From Spongisporangium articulatum (GTDB lineage: Bacteria > Actinomycetota > Actinomycetes > Actinomycetales > Kineosporiaceae): a stretch of 64,000 nucleotides of DNA. The position numbers and the translations under genes were made by a program. The DNA is taken from positions 186,001 through 250,000 of the forward strand of contig NZ_JBITLV010000001.1 in assembly GCF_044465595.1 (NCBI RefSeq), in the 5' to 3' direction. The notes below the pieces were generated by a model. The model did no database searches. It was not told the DNA's origin and saw only the letters and a list, made by a program, of their open reading frames with translations. The stretch's first letter is position 1; the number at the start of each line of letters is the position of its first letter. Below, piece after piece: positions 24,665 through 36,483 of the stretch.

Positions 24665-25654
24665 ATGCTGTCCCGGCTCGGCCGTTGGCTCGCAAGCGCG
24701 GTCGGCACGGTGGTGGTGATCTGCCTCGGGGGGCTGATCGTCGCCTCGATCGGCATCTTTGCGTACGTGACCCTCTCCGACGACTCGCCCCCCGGCGTCA
24801 GCGCCCCCGCCGAGAACCTGCTCGACCTGCCGTACGCCCGCGACTCGGCGCAGCAGCGGCTCGACCTGTACCTGCCGGAGCGCACGGGGAAGGCGGTCCC
24901 GCTGGTCATCGACATCCACGGCGGCGCGTACGCCGGCGGCGACAAGCGCGACGAGACGCAGAACGTGCAGCGCCTGGTCGCGGACGGTTTCGCGGTCGCG
25001 GCGATCGACTACCGGCTCAGCGGGGAGGCGAAGTTCCCGGCCTCGTTACGGGACGCGCGGGCCGCCGTCCGCTGGCTGCGCGCCAACGCGCACGAGTACG
25101 GCCTGGACGGCGACCGCTTCGGCGTGTGGGGCTTCTCGGCGGGTGGGTGGTTGGGTTCCCTGCTCGCCGTCACGGCCGACGCGCGCACGCTGTCGGACGG
25201 GACGGTGCTGGACGACGGGACCGACCCGAACCGCGCCACGAGCGTCGCCGTCCAGGCCGTCGTGGCCTGGTACGCGCCCAGCGACTTCCTGACCATGGAC
25301 GAGCAGTGGAAGGACCCGGGCGGCTGCCCCGGGACGCCGCAGTTGCACGACCCCGAGGGCTCCCCCGAGTCGATGCTGATGGGCGCCCCCATCCGCTCGG
25401 TCGTGGAGTTGGTCCGCGCGGCCGCCCCCGCGTCGTACGCGCAGGCCGGGCTGCCGCCGTTCCTCCTGGTGCACGGCGCCGCCGACTGCGTGGTGCCGAA
25501 GGGCCAGTCGCTGCAGTTCCAGGCCGCGCTGGCGGCCGCCGGGGTAGACGTGACCCTGCACCTCGTCGAGGGCGGCGGGCACGCCGACGGGAAGGTCTAC
25601 GGGGACCAGCTGGGCCCGTCGATCGCGTGGATCGAGGAGCAGCTCAGGGCTTAG
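24665..25654 (+). CDS. Membrane-anchored or secreted alpha/beta-hydrolase (carboxylesterase)
   Basis: A 329-aa esterase of the HSL/BD-FAE-like group. An N-terminal membrane segment (TVVVICLGGLIVASIGIFAYV) anchors or exports it. DIHGGAYAGGDKRDE is the oxyanion HGGxx motif, GFSAGGWLGS holds the nucleophile Ser, and HGAADCVVP (Asp) and EGGGHADG (His) complete the triad. Start ATG at 24665. The last 11 bp overlap the convergent oxidoreductase gene. Confidence 0.88.
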   Translation: MLSRLGRWLASAVGTVVVICLGGLIVASIGIFAYVTLSDDSPPGVSAPAENLLDLPYARDSAQQRLDLYLPERTGKAVPLVIDIHGGAYAGGDKRDETQNVQRLVADGFAVAAIDYRLSGEAKFPASLRDARAAVRWLRANAHEYGLDGDRFGVWGFSAGGWLGSLLAVTADARTLSDGTVLDDGTDPNRATSVAVQAVVAWYAPSDFLTMDEQWKDPGGCPGTPQLHDPEGSPESMLMGAPIRSVVELVRAAAPASYAQAGLPPFLLVHGAADCVVPKGQSLQFQAALAAAGVDVTLHLVEGGGHADGKVYGDQLGPSIAWIEEQLRA

Positions 25655-26642
25655 GGGCAGCGGTGGCGCTGATCGCGTCGAGGGTGTCCATCACCGCGAT
25701 GGTCTCGGCCAGCGGCAGCACCGGGCTCTCCCGCAGGCCCGCGGCCACGCAGCGCCCCACCTCGGCGGCCTGGAACCGCAGGCCCTTCGCCTCGCGGCCG
25801 CCCGCGCCGGGGCCGGTGACCGGCGGCCCGTCGTAGCGCCACGGCTCACCGTCGCGCGGGATCACGGTGAAACCGCCTCCCGCGTACCAGGTCCGGTCGA
25901 TCTCGACGCGGCCCTCGTCGCCCGCGACCCACGCGGTGACCGGCGTCCGGGCCCCGGACGTGCAGGTCAGGACGGCGTGCGCCCCGGTCGCGTAGGTGAG
26001 CAGCGCCGAGGTGGTCAGGTCGACGCCCGTGAACGCCGGGGTCGCCGCGGCCTGCACCTGGGCCGGCGGGCCGAGCACCATCGAGGCGAACGAGACGGGG
26101 TAGACGCCCAGGTCGAGCAGCGCGCCGCCGCCGAGATCCGGCGCGAAGAGCCGGTGTTCGGGGTCCGAGGCGAACCACTGCCCGTGGTCCGCGTACAGGG
26201 CGCGCACCTCCCCGAGCACGCCCTCACCGAGCAGGCGGCGCAGCTCGACCATGGTCGGCAGGAACCGGGTCCACATCGCCTCCATGCAGAACACGTCGGC
26301 CGCCCGGGCCGCGTCGACCAGCGTGCGCGCCTGCGAACCGGTCATGGTGAAGGGCTTCTCGACCAGTACGGCCTTGCCGGCCTCGATCGCCAGCAGCGCG
26401 TGCTCGAGGTGGAACGGGTGCGGCGAGGCGACGTACACGGCGTCCACCTCGGGGTCCTCACACAGGGCCCGGTAGTCGCCGTAGGCCCGGGTGACGCCGT
26501 ACTGCTGCGCGATCTCCTCGGCACGAGTCGCGTCCCGCGACGCGATGGCGTGGACCGTGGCGTCCTCCAGCTGGGCCAGGTCGGCCACGAAACGGGTCCC
26601 GATGTTCCCGGTTCCCAACACACCCCAACGGATCTCGGTCAT
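25644..26642 (-). CDS. Gfo/Idh/MocA-family oxidoreductase
   Basis: A 332-aa NAD(P)-dependent dehydrogenase. IRWGVLGTGNIGTRFVADL is the dinucleotide-binding loop and VLVEKPFTMTGSQ carries the conserved EKP motif. The C-terminal half is the open-faced sheet domain. The start overlaps the stop of the 2-hydroxyacid dehydrogenase gene (ATGA), so they form an operon. Substrate is likely a sugar or inositol derivative, or a dihydrodiol; unknown. Confidence 0.9.
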   Translation of the reverse strand: MTEIRWGVLGTGNIGTRFVADLAQLEDATVHAIASRDATRAEEIAQQYGVTRAYGDYRALCEDPEVDAVYVASPHPFHLEHALLAIEAGKAVLVEKPFTMTGSQARTLVDAARAADVFCMEAMWTRFLPTMVELRRLLGEGVLGEVRALYADHGQWFASDPEHRLFAPDLGGGALLDLGVYPVSFASMVLGPPAQVQAAATPAFTGVDLTTSALLTYATGAHAVLTCTSGARTPVTAWVAGDEGRVEIDRTWYAGGGFTVIPRDGEPWRYDGPPVTGPGAGGREAKGLRFQAAEVGRCVAAGLRESPVLPLAETIAVMDTLDAISATAAPKP

Positions 26643-27556
26643 CGGTCCTCCTCGACGGGGTTGAGCAGCGGTTCACCGGCCGCGAAGCGGCGCAGCTGTT
26701 CGGCGACGTAGGCGCGGGCCCGCGGTTCGAAGGTGGCCGAGCCACCGCCGATGTGCGGGGTGAGGATCATGCCGGGCGCCGTCCACAGCGGGTGCCCGGG
26801 TGGGAACGGCTCGGGGTCGACGACGTCCAACGCGGCGCGGACCCGGCCCTTCTCGGCCAGCAGGGCCTCGGTGTCGACGGCCGTCCCGCGGCCCACGTTG
26901 ACCAGCAGCGCGCCGTCGGCCAGCAGCGCGAGCTCGGTCGCCCCGATCAGGCCCCGGGTGCGCGCCGTGTCCGGCACCGCGAGCACCACCACGTCGGCGC
27001 CCGGCAGCAGGTCGGGCAGCTCGTCGATGCCGTGTATCGCGCCCCGCGCGTCGGACCAGGCGCGGGAGGCGACGCGGACGACGTCCACCTCGAACGGCGC
27101 CAGGCGCGCCTCGAGCGCCCGGCCGATCCCGCCGTACCCGACCAGCAGCACCCGCGAACCGGCCAGGCTGCGGGTGAGGTGCCGGTCCCAGTGAGCGGCG
27201 GCGCGCCCGAGGATCCACTCGTCGAGGTCGCGCTGCGCGGCCAGGATCAGGGTCATCGCCAGCTCGGCCGTGCTCGCGTCGTGCAGGCCCGCGCCGTTGT
27301 GCAGGGCGACACCGGGCGGCAGGTGGGGCAGCACGTGCTCGTAGCCGGCGGTGAGCAGGACGACGGCGCGCAGGGCGGGCAGGTCGGCCAGCAGGTCGAC
27401 CGCGTCGGCCCGGTTGTAGGGGACGACGTACAGCTCGACGGCGTCCAGGTGCTCGGGCGGTGCGTGGTCGGCGTCGTAGACCGCGACGGCCAGGCCCGGC
27501 GGGGCGGCGGCCGCGTCGTCCTCGCTCGGGACCAGGGCCACGGGATGCGCGCTCAC
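26639..27556 (-). CDS. D-isomer-specific 2-hydroxyacid dehydrogenase
   Basis: A 305-aa NAD-dependent dehydrogenase. The cofactor loop is VLLVGYGGIGRALEARL, the active-site Arg lies in LLVNVGRGTAVDTEALL, and the Glu/His relay is in LDVVDPEPFPPGHPLW and ILTPHIGGGS. The N-terminal domain is short compared with SerA, and no ACT domain is present, so it is a glyoxylate/hydroxypyruvate-reductase-like type. GTG at 27556. First gene of a pair with the Gfo/Idh oxidoreductase. Confidence 0.9.
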   Translation of the reverse strand: MSAHPVALVPSEDDAAAAPPGLAVAVYDADHAPPEHLDAVELYVVPYNRADAVDLLADLPALRAVVLLTAGYEHVLPHLPPGVALHNGAGLHDASTAELAMTLILAAQRDLDEWILGRAAAHWDRHLTRSLAGSRVLLVGYGGIGRALEARLAPFEVDVVRVASRAWSDARGAIHGIDELPDLLPGADVVVLAVPDTARTRGLIGATELALLADGALLVNVGRGTAVDTEALLAEKGRVRAALDVVDPEPFPPGHPLWTAPGMILTPHIGGGSATFEPRARAYVAEQLRRFAAGEPLLNPVEEDR

Positions 27557-27576
27557 GGTCGGACCCTACGCAGGAT

Positions 27577-27618
27577 CGGGTGGATCCGCGCCCGCCGGGG
27601 CAGGCGCGGATCCACCCG
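27577..27618 (-). terminator. Strong GC hairpin after the permease gene
   Basis: Perfect 16-bp arms (27577-27592 and 27603-27618) with a 10-nt loop, 10 bp beyond the stop of the minus-strand NCS1 permease gene. There is no U-tract, as is common for actinobacterial terminators. It separates the permease from the dehydrogenase pair. Confidence 0.7.
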
Positions 27619-27628
27619 GTACTCGCAC

Positions 27629-29290
27629 TCAGACCTGGGCGGGCAGGAGGTGCTCCCCGGTCTTGTCCTGGCTGAGGCACAGCGAGCAGACGACGGCGTC
27701 GTGCGTCTCGCACTTCGCGACGTCCGGCCGCTCGATCCCCTCACCGCAGACGTGGCACTCCAGCACCACACCGGAGGGGTTGCCGTACTCGTCGAACATC
27801 GGCTCATCGATCCCGTCGTCGGTGCGGCGCAGGTAGTAGCGACCGCCGGTGGCCAGGGCCAGGACCGGCGGCAGCACCAGCGCCAGGACGATCGCGACCA
27901 GCGGCGAGTACGGCTTGAGCGTCTCCCCGAGGCCGCCGAAGAAGGCCACGATCGACACCCCGGCGGAGACCACCATCGAACCGAACCCGACCGGGTTGAC
28001 CGCGTAGAGCATGCCCCGGCGGAACTCCGGCTGCTTCGGTGAGATCTTCAGCAGGTACTTGTTGATCACGATGTCCGAGGCCACCACGACCACCCACGAC
28101 ATCCCGCAGTTGGCGTAGAAGCCGAGGATCGTGTTGAGGAAGTCGAACATGTTCGCCTCCATCAGCACGAGCGCGACCGCCAGGTTGAACCCGAGGAAGA
28201 CCAACCGGCCCGGGTAGGTCTTGGTGACCCGGGTGAAGGAGTTGGTCCAGGCCAGCGAGCCGGAGTAGGCGTTGGTGACGTTGATCTTGATCTGGCTGAT
28301 CACGACGAGCCCGACGGCCAGCAGCAGCGCCGCCCAGTGCGGGACGATGTCCTCGTAGATCTCCAGGAACTGGTGCACCGGCTGGTTCGCGACGCCGGCG
28401 CCGTCGGCCACGTTGCCGATGATGTAGACGGCCAAAAACAGCCCGACGACCTGCTTGATCGCCCCGAAGATGACCCAGCCCGGGCCGGCCAGGACGACGG
28501 CGCTCCACCAGCGGCGGGAGTTCTCCGGGGTCTTGGGCGGCATGAACCGCAGGTAGTCGATCTGCTCCGCGATCTGCGCGATCAGGCTCAGACAGACGCC
28601 GGCGGCCAGGAACACCGAGCCGAGGCTGAACGCGCCGTTGCCGTCCTCGCCGCGGTAGGCGAAGAAGTCCGACACCGAGTCGGGGTGGCTGACCAGCAGG
28701 TAGACGAACGGCGCGACCATCAGCACCAGCCACAGCGGCGTCGTCCACAGCTGCAGCTTCGACAGCAACGACATGCCGTACATCACCAGCGGGAAGATGA
28801 TGATGGTGGAGGTCGCGTAGCCGAGCCAGAGGGGCACGTTCAGGCCGAGTTTCAACCCCTGGGCCATGATCGAGCCCTCGAGCGCGAAGAAGATGAACGT
28901 GAAGCTCGCGAAGATCACGTTGGTGACCACCGAGCCGTAGTAGCCGAAGCCGCTGCCCCGGGTGATCAGGTCGAGGTCGAGGTTGTAGCGGGCCGCGTAG
29001 AGGGCCAGCGGGAAGCCGGTCGCGAAGATGACGACGGCGAACACGGCGATGCCCCACAGGGCGTTGGTCGTGCCGTAGGCGATGCCGATGTTGGCGCCGA
29101 TGGCGAAGTCCGCCAGGTAGGCGATGCCGCCCAGGGCGGAGATCGCCACCATGCCGGTGCCCCACCGGCGGTAGTGCCGCGGGGCGAACCGCAGCGTGTA
29201 GTCCTCGAGGGTCTCGTTGGCGGCGGAGTGCGTGCCGGGCGACTCGACCCGGGGATCGAGCAGCGTCTCGTGGTCCTTCTCGATGGTCAT
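27629..29290 (-). CDS. NCS1 purine/cytosine permease with cysteine-rich C-terminal tail
   Basis: A 553-aa, 12-TM transporter of the purine-cytosine permease family. FAPRHYRRWGTGMVAISALGGIAYLADFAIG is the N-terminal region and NVTNAYSGSLAWTNSF the conserved TM8 area. Unusually, about 44 residues follow the last helix with a likely zinc site: CHVC, CETH, CSLC (about 512-540). Start is ATG at 29290 (MTIEKDHET). It is last in a row with a hybrid histidine kinase and a SARP-receiver regulator, which suggests transport-coupled sensing of a nucleobase or related compound. Confidence 0.88.
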   Translation of the reverse strand: MTIEKDHETLLDPRVESPGTHSAANETLEDYTLRFAPRHYRRWGTGMVAISALGGIAYLADFAIGANIGIAYGTTNALWGIAVFAVVIFATGFPLALYAARYNLDLDLITRGSGFGYYGSVVTNVIFASFTFIFFALEGSIMAQGLKLGLNVPLWLGYATSTIIIFPLVMYGMSLLSKLQLWTTPLWLVLMVAPFVYLLVSHPDSVSDFFAYRGEDGNGAFSLGSVFLAAGVCLSLIAQIAEQIDYLRFMPPKTPENSRRWWSAVVLAGPGWVIFGAIKQVVGLFLAVYIIGNVADGAGVANQPVHQFLEIYEDIVPHWAALLLAVGLVVISQIKINVTNAYSGSLAWTNSFTRVTKTYPGRLVFLGFNLAVALVLMEANMFDFLNTILGFYANCGMSWVVVVASDIVINKYLLKISPKQPEFRRGMLYAVNPVGFGSMVVSAGVSIVAFFGGLGETLKPYSPLVAIVLALVLPPVLALATGGRYYLRRTDDGIDEPMFDEYGNPSGVVLECHVCGEGIERPDVAKCETHDAVVCSLCLSQDKTGEHLLPAQV

Positions 29291-29429
29291 CGCGGGGCCC
29301 TCCCGGGTTCGCGTGCTGGCCTGCTGGGTGGTCGGGGACGGCGGTGGCCCCATCTGCCCTCCAGGGAAGACGGCCCCGCTAAACGACCGCCAAGTGCCGG
29401 CCAAATGCGGCGCGGAGCACCGTGGGCTC

Positions 29430-32050
<2,621 letters not shown>

Positions 32051-32054
<4 letters not shown>

Positions 32055-33403
32055 GCGGGACCGCCCCCGCGCGCTCCCCCGCGGGCGTGGTCGACCTCGG
32101 CCCGCAGGGCCGCGATCTCGGCCTGCAGCGCCGCTTCTCGCTCCGCGACCACGATCTCCAGGTGCCGCAGCTGGTCCCGCTCGGCGTCCCGCAACCGCTT
32201 GGCCGCCAGCGACGCCCGCAGCCGGGCCCGCAGGACGTCGGCGCTGAACGGTTTGGGCAGGTAGTCGGTGGCCCCCAGCTCGATGCACCGCACGACGCTG
32301 GACAGTTCGGGCACGGCCGAGACCATGATCACCGGAAGGTGGTCGAGCTCGGGGTCGGCCTTCAGCTCGGCCAGCGTGGCGAACCCGTCCAGCACGGGCA
32401 TCATCAGGTCGAGCAGGACGACGTCGAAGTCGCCGGCGCGCAGCAGGTCCACCGCGCGGCGACCGTTGTCGGCGACCTGCACCTCGTGTCCGAGGCCGGT
32501 GACCGCCGCAGCGAGCAGGCGCCGGTTCACCCCGCTGTCGTCGACCACGAGGACCCGGCCCGACTCCTCCGCCGACGCGGCCGGCTCCGGCGCCGGCTGC
32601 GCGGCCGGGGCGGCGGGCAGGACGACGGGCGCCGGCGGCTCCCAGTCCAGTTCGGGGTCCTGCCGCAGCACGGCCAGCTCCAGCTCGCGCAGCGGGGCGC
32701 CCGGCTCCACGCCGAGCTCCTCCCGCAGCAGCCGGCTGCCCTCCCGGTAGACCCGCAGCGCGTCGGCCTGCCGGTCACACCGGTACAGCGCGCGCATCAG
32801 CTGGGCCCGGGAGCGTTCCCGCATCGGGTGCCGGCCGACCCGCTGCTCGAGTTCGGCCACGACCGTGGCGTGCCGACCCAGGGCCAGCTCGGCGTCGGCG
32901 CGGTCCTCCTCCGCGCCCAGTCTCAGCTCCTCCAGCCGGGTCGCCTCGGACCGGGCGAAGGGTTCGGAGAGGTCGGCCAGGGCCGGCCCGTGCCACAGGT
33001 CGGCAGCCGCACCGAGCAGCTCGACGGCGCGTTCGGGGTCGTCGTCCCGGGCGGCCCGCCCGTCGGCTGCCAGCCCGGCGAACCGGACGGCGTCCACCCG
33101 GGCCGGGTCCACGACCAGCCGGTAGCCCGGGGCGGCGGTGACCAGCACGGACGCCGCCGCGCCACGGGGACGGTCCGGCTCCAGGGCCCGGCGCAGGTTG
33201 GACACGAAGACCTGGACGGTGGCCGCGGCCCGGGCGGGCGGGTGGTCGGGCCACAGGTCGTCGACCAGCCGGTCCAGCGGGACGACGCGACCGGCGCGCA
33301 GCAGCAGGGCGGCCAGCAGGGCCCGCTGCTTGGGACCGCCCAGCTCGACCCGGACCCCGTCGCGCCGCAGCTCGACCTGGCCGAGGAGGCGGAACTCGTC
33401 CAC
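32051..33403 (-). CDS. SARP/BTAD regulator fused to a C-terminal receiver domain
   Basis: A 450-aa protein. Residues 1-100 are an OmpR-like winged helix of SARP type (FRLLGQVELRRDG, LGGPKQRALLAALLLRAG). Residues 100-250 are the BTAD helical repeat ending with LREELGVEPGAPLRELE. A Pro/Ala linker leads to a receiver (RVLVVDDSGVNRR, acceptor Asp332 in LLDLMMPVLDG, Lys in YLPKPF). The last 45 residues are coiled coil. Receivers normally precede the output domain, so this order is unusual. Start is GTG at 33403. Expected partner: the hybrid kinase encoded next. Confidence 0.9.
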
Positions 33404-33567
33404 GCCTCAGCCGCTCGGGGGGAGGTCTCGGACGACGGCGGCCATGAGCCGATGCTGCGGCGCGCGTGTATGCGGGAGGTTAGGCGCGTGTGACGTTCAG
33501 GTCGCACGACCGGCCGGCGACGGTGCGCGTACGCTCGCACCGTCGAGCCGGAGTGAGGAGACAGAGC

Positions 33568-33852
33568 ATGGTCACCGCGTTCGTCCTGCTGGAGGTCGCC
33601 CCCGACCGGATCCCCGAGACCGCGGCCGAGGCGGCCACCGTCGCGGGCGTGCGGGAGGTGCACTCGGTGACCGGGGACGTCGACCTGATCGCCGTCGTCC
33701 AGGTGGGGGCCCACGACGAGCTCGCCGAGGTGATCACCAACCACCTGAGCAAGGTGCCGGGCGTGCGCGGCACCCGCACCTACCTGGCCTTCCGGCAGTA
33801 CTCCGGGACGGAGCTGGAGACGGCCTTCGACCTCGGGCTCGACGGCGACTGA
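33568..33852 (+). CDS. Stand-alone Lrp/AsnC ligand-binding (RAM) domain protein
   Basis: A 94-aa protein, MVTAFVLLEVAPDRIPE...VREVHSVTGDVDLIAVVQVGAHDELAEVI, a complete RAM (ACT-like) domain without the helix-turn-helix of full Lrp regulators. Such proteins form ring oligomers that bind amino acids or co-regulate full-length Lrp proteins. ATG at 33568 with GAGGAG 7 bp upstream. Followed by a channel-like gene and galT-galK on the same strand. Confidence 0.88.
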   Translation: MVTAFVLLEVAPDRIPETAAEAATVAGVREVHSVTGDVDLIAVVQVGAHDELAEVITNHLSKVPGVRGTRTYLAFRQYSGTELETAFDLGLDGD

Positions 33853-33872
33853 AGCCGGCCGGTGGTCCAGGC

Positions 33873-34271
33873 ATGAATTCAGGCATGAAGCGGATGAAGT
33901 GGCACTGGTCGGAGCTCAAGGCAGTCCTGCGGGCCAAGACTCCGACCCACCAGATGCTGCGGGAGCGGTTGACGTCGCTGGCGGTGGCCACGCTCGTCCT
34001 CGACGGGCTGCTGACGCTGGGCGTGTGGGTCTCGGAGGCGGGCGCGAAAGGCTCGCAGATCTACGGCTTCTGGGACGCCCTGTGGTGGACCACGTGCCAG
34101 ATGTTGACGGTCTCGTCGAACCTCGCGGCCCCCGTCACGGCGTTCGGCCGGGTGCTCGACGTGGTGGCCGAACTGTGGGCGATCACCGTGGTGGCCACGC
34201 TGACCGGGTCCATCGGCGGGTTCCTGCACCGGCGCGGGATGGAGCGGCACCCCATGGCGGATCCGCGATGA
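33873..34271 (+). CDS. Two-TM potassium-channel-like protein with altered selectivity filter
   Basis: A 132-aa membrane protein with a TM1-pore helix-TM2 layout (ERLTSLAVATLVLDGLLTLGVWV; FWDALWWTTCQML; VLDVVAELWAITVVATLTGSIGGF). It aligns by eye with Ion_trans_2 pores, but the place of the TVGYGD filter reads TVSSNLAAP. K+ selectivity is therefore doubtful; it may be a relative with another conductance or a sensor. An in-frame ATG at 33885 is an alternative start. The stop overlaps the galT start (ATGA). Confidence 0.65.
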   Translation: MNSGMKRMKWHWSELKAVLRAKTPTHQMLRERLTSLAVATLVLDGLLTLGVWVSEAGAKGSQIYGFWDALWWTTCQMLTVSSNLAAPVTAFGRVLDVVAELWAITVVATLTGSIGGFLHRRGMERHPMADPR

Positions 34272-35323
34272 CCCACCCTCCTGAGGATCCACGGGTCCGG
34301 CGCACGCTGCAGCATCTCGCGGACGGCCGCGAGATCGTGTTCTTCGACCGGCCCGGCGCCCCCGAACGCGTCGTCGACGACCCGCGGCCGCTGAGCGCGT
34401 TGCACCCGGCCGTCGACATCCGGATCGACCCGGTGCTCGACGAGCCCGTGGTGATCGCCTCGCACCGGCAGGGGCGCACCTACCACCCGCCCGTCGACGA
34501 GTGCCCGCTGTGCCCCTCGACCGACGGCCGGCACACCGAGGTGCCCACCGACAGCTACCAGGTCGCGGTGTTCGAGAACCAGTTCCCGTCGCTGTGGCAC
34601 CACGGGCGCTGCGAGGTGGTCTGCTTCTCCAGCCGGCACGACGGCCGGTTCGCCGACCTCTCCCCCGATCAGGTCGACCTGGTGATGTCGGCCTGGATCG
34701 ACCGTACCGTCGCGCTGGGAGGAGCGCCCGAGGTGCAACAGGTCTTCCTCTTCGAGAACCGCGGCGCGGAGATCGGCGTGACCCTCGGGCACCCGCACGG
34801 GCAGATCTACGCCTACCCGTACCTCACCCCGCGGACCGCGCGGATGCTCGAGGTCGCGCGCCGGCACCACGACGAGAACGGTTCGGTGCTGGCCGATTCC
34901 GTCGTGGCGCGCGAACTGGCCGACAACGTGCGCATCGTCGCCCGGAACGAGCACTGGGTGGCGTTCGTGCCGTACGCGGCGCGCTGGCCCGTCGAGGTGC
35001 ACCTGCACCCGCGGCAGCGGGTTCCGGGGTTGCCGGAGCTGTCGCAGGCGCAACGCGAGGCGTTCCCCGCGCTCTACCTCGACGTGCTCGGGCGCCTCGA
35101 CCGGATGTACAACGCGCCCCTGCCGTACATCGCCGCCTGGCACCAGGCGCCCGTGCGGGAGGGCCGCGACCTGCTCGGGCTGCACCTCGAACTGTTCTCG
35201 ATCCGGCGCACCGCGACCAAACTGAAGTTCCTGGCCGGGTCCGAGTCGGCGATGGGTGCGTTCATCAGCGACGTGACGCCCGAGCAGGTGGCCCAGCGCC
35301 TGCGCGACCTGGCCCGACCATGA
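34268..35323 (+). CDS. galT: Galactose-1-phosphate uridylyltransferase
   Basis: Leloir-pathway enzyme exchanging UMP between UDP-glucose and galactose-1-phosphate. A 351-aa HIT-superfamily protein with CPLCPSTDGRHTE (zinc Cys pair), FENQFPSLWHHGRCEVVCFS and the active-site GVTLGHPHGQIYAYPY (HPHGQ). The C-terminal VEVHLHPRQRVP and DLLGLHLELFSIRR complete the double HIT fold. ATG at 34268 overlaps the preceding stop, and its own stop overlaps galK (ATGA). Confidence 0.96.
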   Translation: MTHPPEDPRVRRTLQHLADGREIVFFDRPGAPERVVDDPRPLSALHPAVDIRIDPVLDEPVVIASHRQGRTYHPPVDECPLCPSTDGRHTEVPTDSYQVAVFENQFPSLWHHGRCEVVCFSSRHDGRFADLSPDQVDLVMSAWIDRTVALGGAPEVQQVFLFENRGAEIGVTLGHPHGQIYAYPYLTPRTARMLEVARRHHDENGSVLADSVVARELADNVRIVARNEHWVAFVPYAARWPVEVHLHPRQRVPGLPELSQAQREAFPALYLDVLGRLDRMYNAPLPYIAAWHQAPVREGRDLLGLHLELFSIRRTATKLKFLAGSESAMGAFISDVTPEQVAQRLRDLARP

Positions 35324-36483
35324 ACCGGCAGGATCCGGCCGCCCTGGCCGCCCTCTTCGCCGAGGGGGTGGGGCGCAGCCCGGAGGGCATCTGGCTGGCC
35401 CCCGGACGGGTCAACGTGATCGGTGAACACACCGACTACAGCGACGGTTTCGTGCTGCCCATGGCCCTGCCGCAGGCCTGCCGGGTCGCGGTCGCGCGCC
35501 GGGCGGACGCCGTGGTGCGGGTGGCGTCGCGCCAGGCCGGGGACGAGTGGCTGGAGTTCCCGCTGAACACCGGCCCCGGGGACGTCGAGGGGTGGGCCGG
35601 GTACGTCGTCGGCGTGCTGTGGGCGCTGCGCTCGGGCGGGCACGAGCCGACCGGCCTCGACCTGCTGCTGGACTCGGACGTACCCCTCGGCGCCGGCCTG
35701 TCCTCGTCGGCCGCGGTGGGCTGCGCGGTCGCCCTCGCCGCGAACGACCTGTTCGGCCTCGACCTGACGCGGCTGGAACTGGCTGCGGTGGCGCGACTCT
35801 CGGAGAACGAGTTCGTCGGCGCCCCGACCGGCGCGATGGACCAGGCGATCTCCCTGCTCGGCGAGCGCGACCACCTGCTGTTCCTCGACACCCGCGACAT
35901 GACCTACCGGCAGGTGCCGTGCGCCCTGGCCGACGCCGGGCTGACCCTGCTGGTGATCGACAGCCGCACCCGGCACGAGCTCAACGACGGCGGCGGGTAC
36001 GCGGGCATCCGCAGGGCCGTCGAGGCCGGCGCCGCCGCGCTCGGCGTGCCTGTGCTGCGGGACGTCGGCACCGACGGGCTGGCGCAGCGGCTGGCCGGGC
36101 TCGCGCCCGACGTGGCACCGAAGGTCCGGCACGTGGTGACCGAGAACGCCCGGGTGCTGGAGGTCGTCGACCTGCTGGAGGACGGCGGCGACCCGCGCCG
36201 GATCGGCCCGGTGCTGCTGGCCGGGCACGCGTCGCTGCGCGACGACTTCGGAATCTCCACGCCCGAACTCGACACCGCGGTGGAGGCGAGCATGGCGGCC
36301 GGGGCGGTCGGGGCGCGGATGACCGGCGGCGGGTTCGGCGGCAGCGCCGTCGCCCTGGTCGACACCGACGCGGTTCCCACGGTCCGCCGGGCGGTCCAGA
36401 CCGCCTACGCCAAGCAGGGTTTCGAGCGGCCGGAGTTCCTCACCGCCGTCCCGTCGGCGGGTGCGCACCGGTCAGACGGCTGA
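35320..36483 (+). CDS. galK: Galactokinase
   Basis: Phosphorylates galactose at C1. A 387-aa GHMP kinase: the signature GRVNVIGEHTDYSDGFVLPMA, the ATP loop PLGAGLSSSAAVGCAVAL, the catalytic Asp in GAPTGAMDQAISLLG, and motif 3 GARMTGGGFGGSAVAL. ATG at 35320 overlaps the galT stop. The last 12 bp overlap the convergent aldose epimerase gene, keeping all three Leloir activities together. Confidence 0.97.
   Translation: MNRQDPAALAALFAEGVGRSPEGIWLAPGRVNVIGEHTDYSDGFVLPMALPQACRVAVARRADAVVRVASRQAGDEWLEFPLNTGPGDVEGWAGYVVGVLWALRSGGHEPTGLDLLLDSDVPLGAGLSSSAAVGCAVALAANDLFGLDLTRLELAAVARLSENEFVGAPTGAMDQAISLLGERDHLLFLDTRDMTYRQVPCALADAGLTLLVIDSRTRHELNDGGGYAGIRRAVEAGAAALGVPVLRDVGTDGLAQRLAGLAPDVAPKVRHVVTENARVLEVVDLLEDGGDPRRIGPVLLAGHASLRDDFGISTPELDTAVEASMAAGAVGARMTGGGFGGSAVALVDTDAVPTVRRAVQTAYAKQGFERPEFLTAVPSAGAHRSDG

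Noticed and set aside
33873..34271. Call as a functional K+ channel
   Set aside because: The TVGYGD filter is missing; only the overall pore topology is supported.
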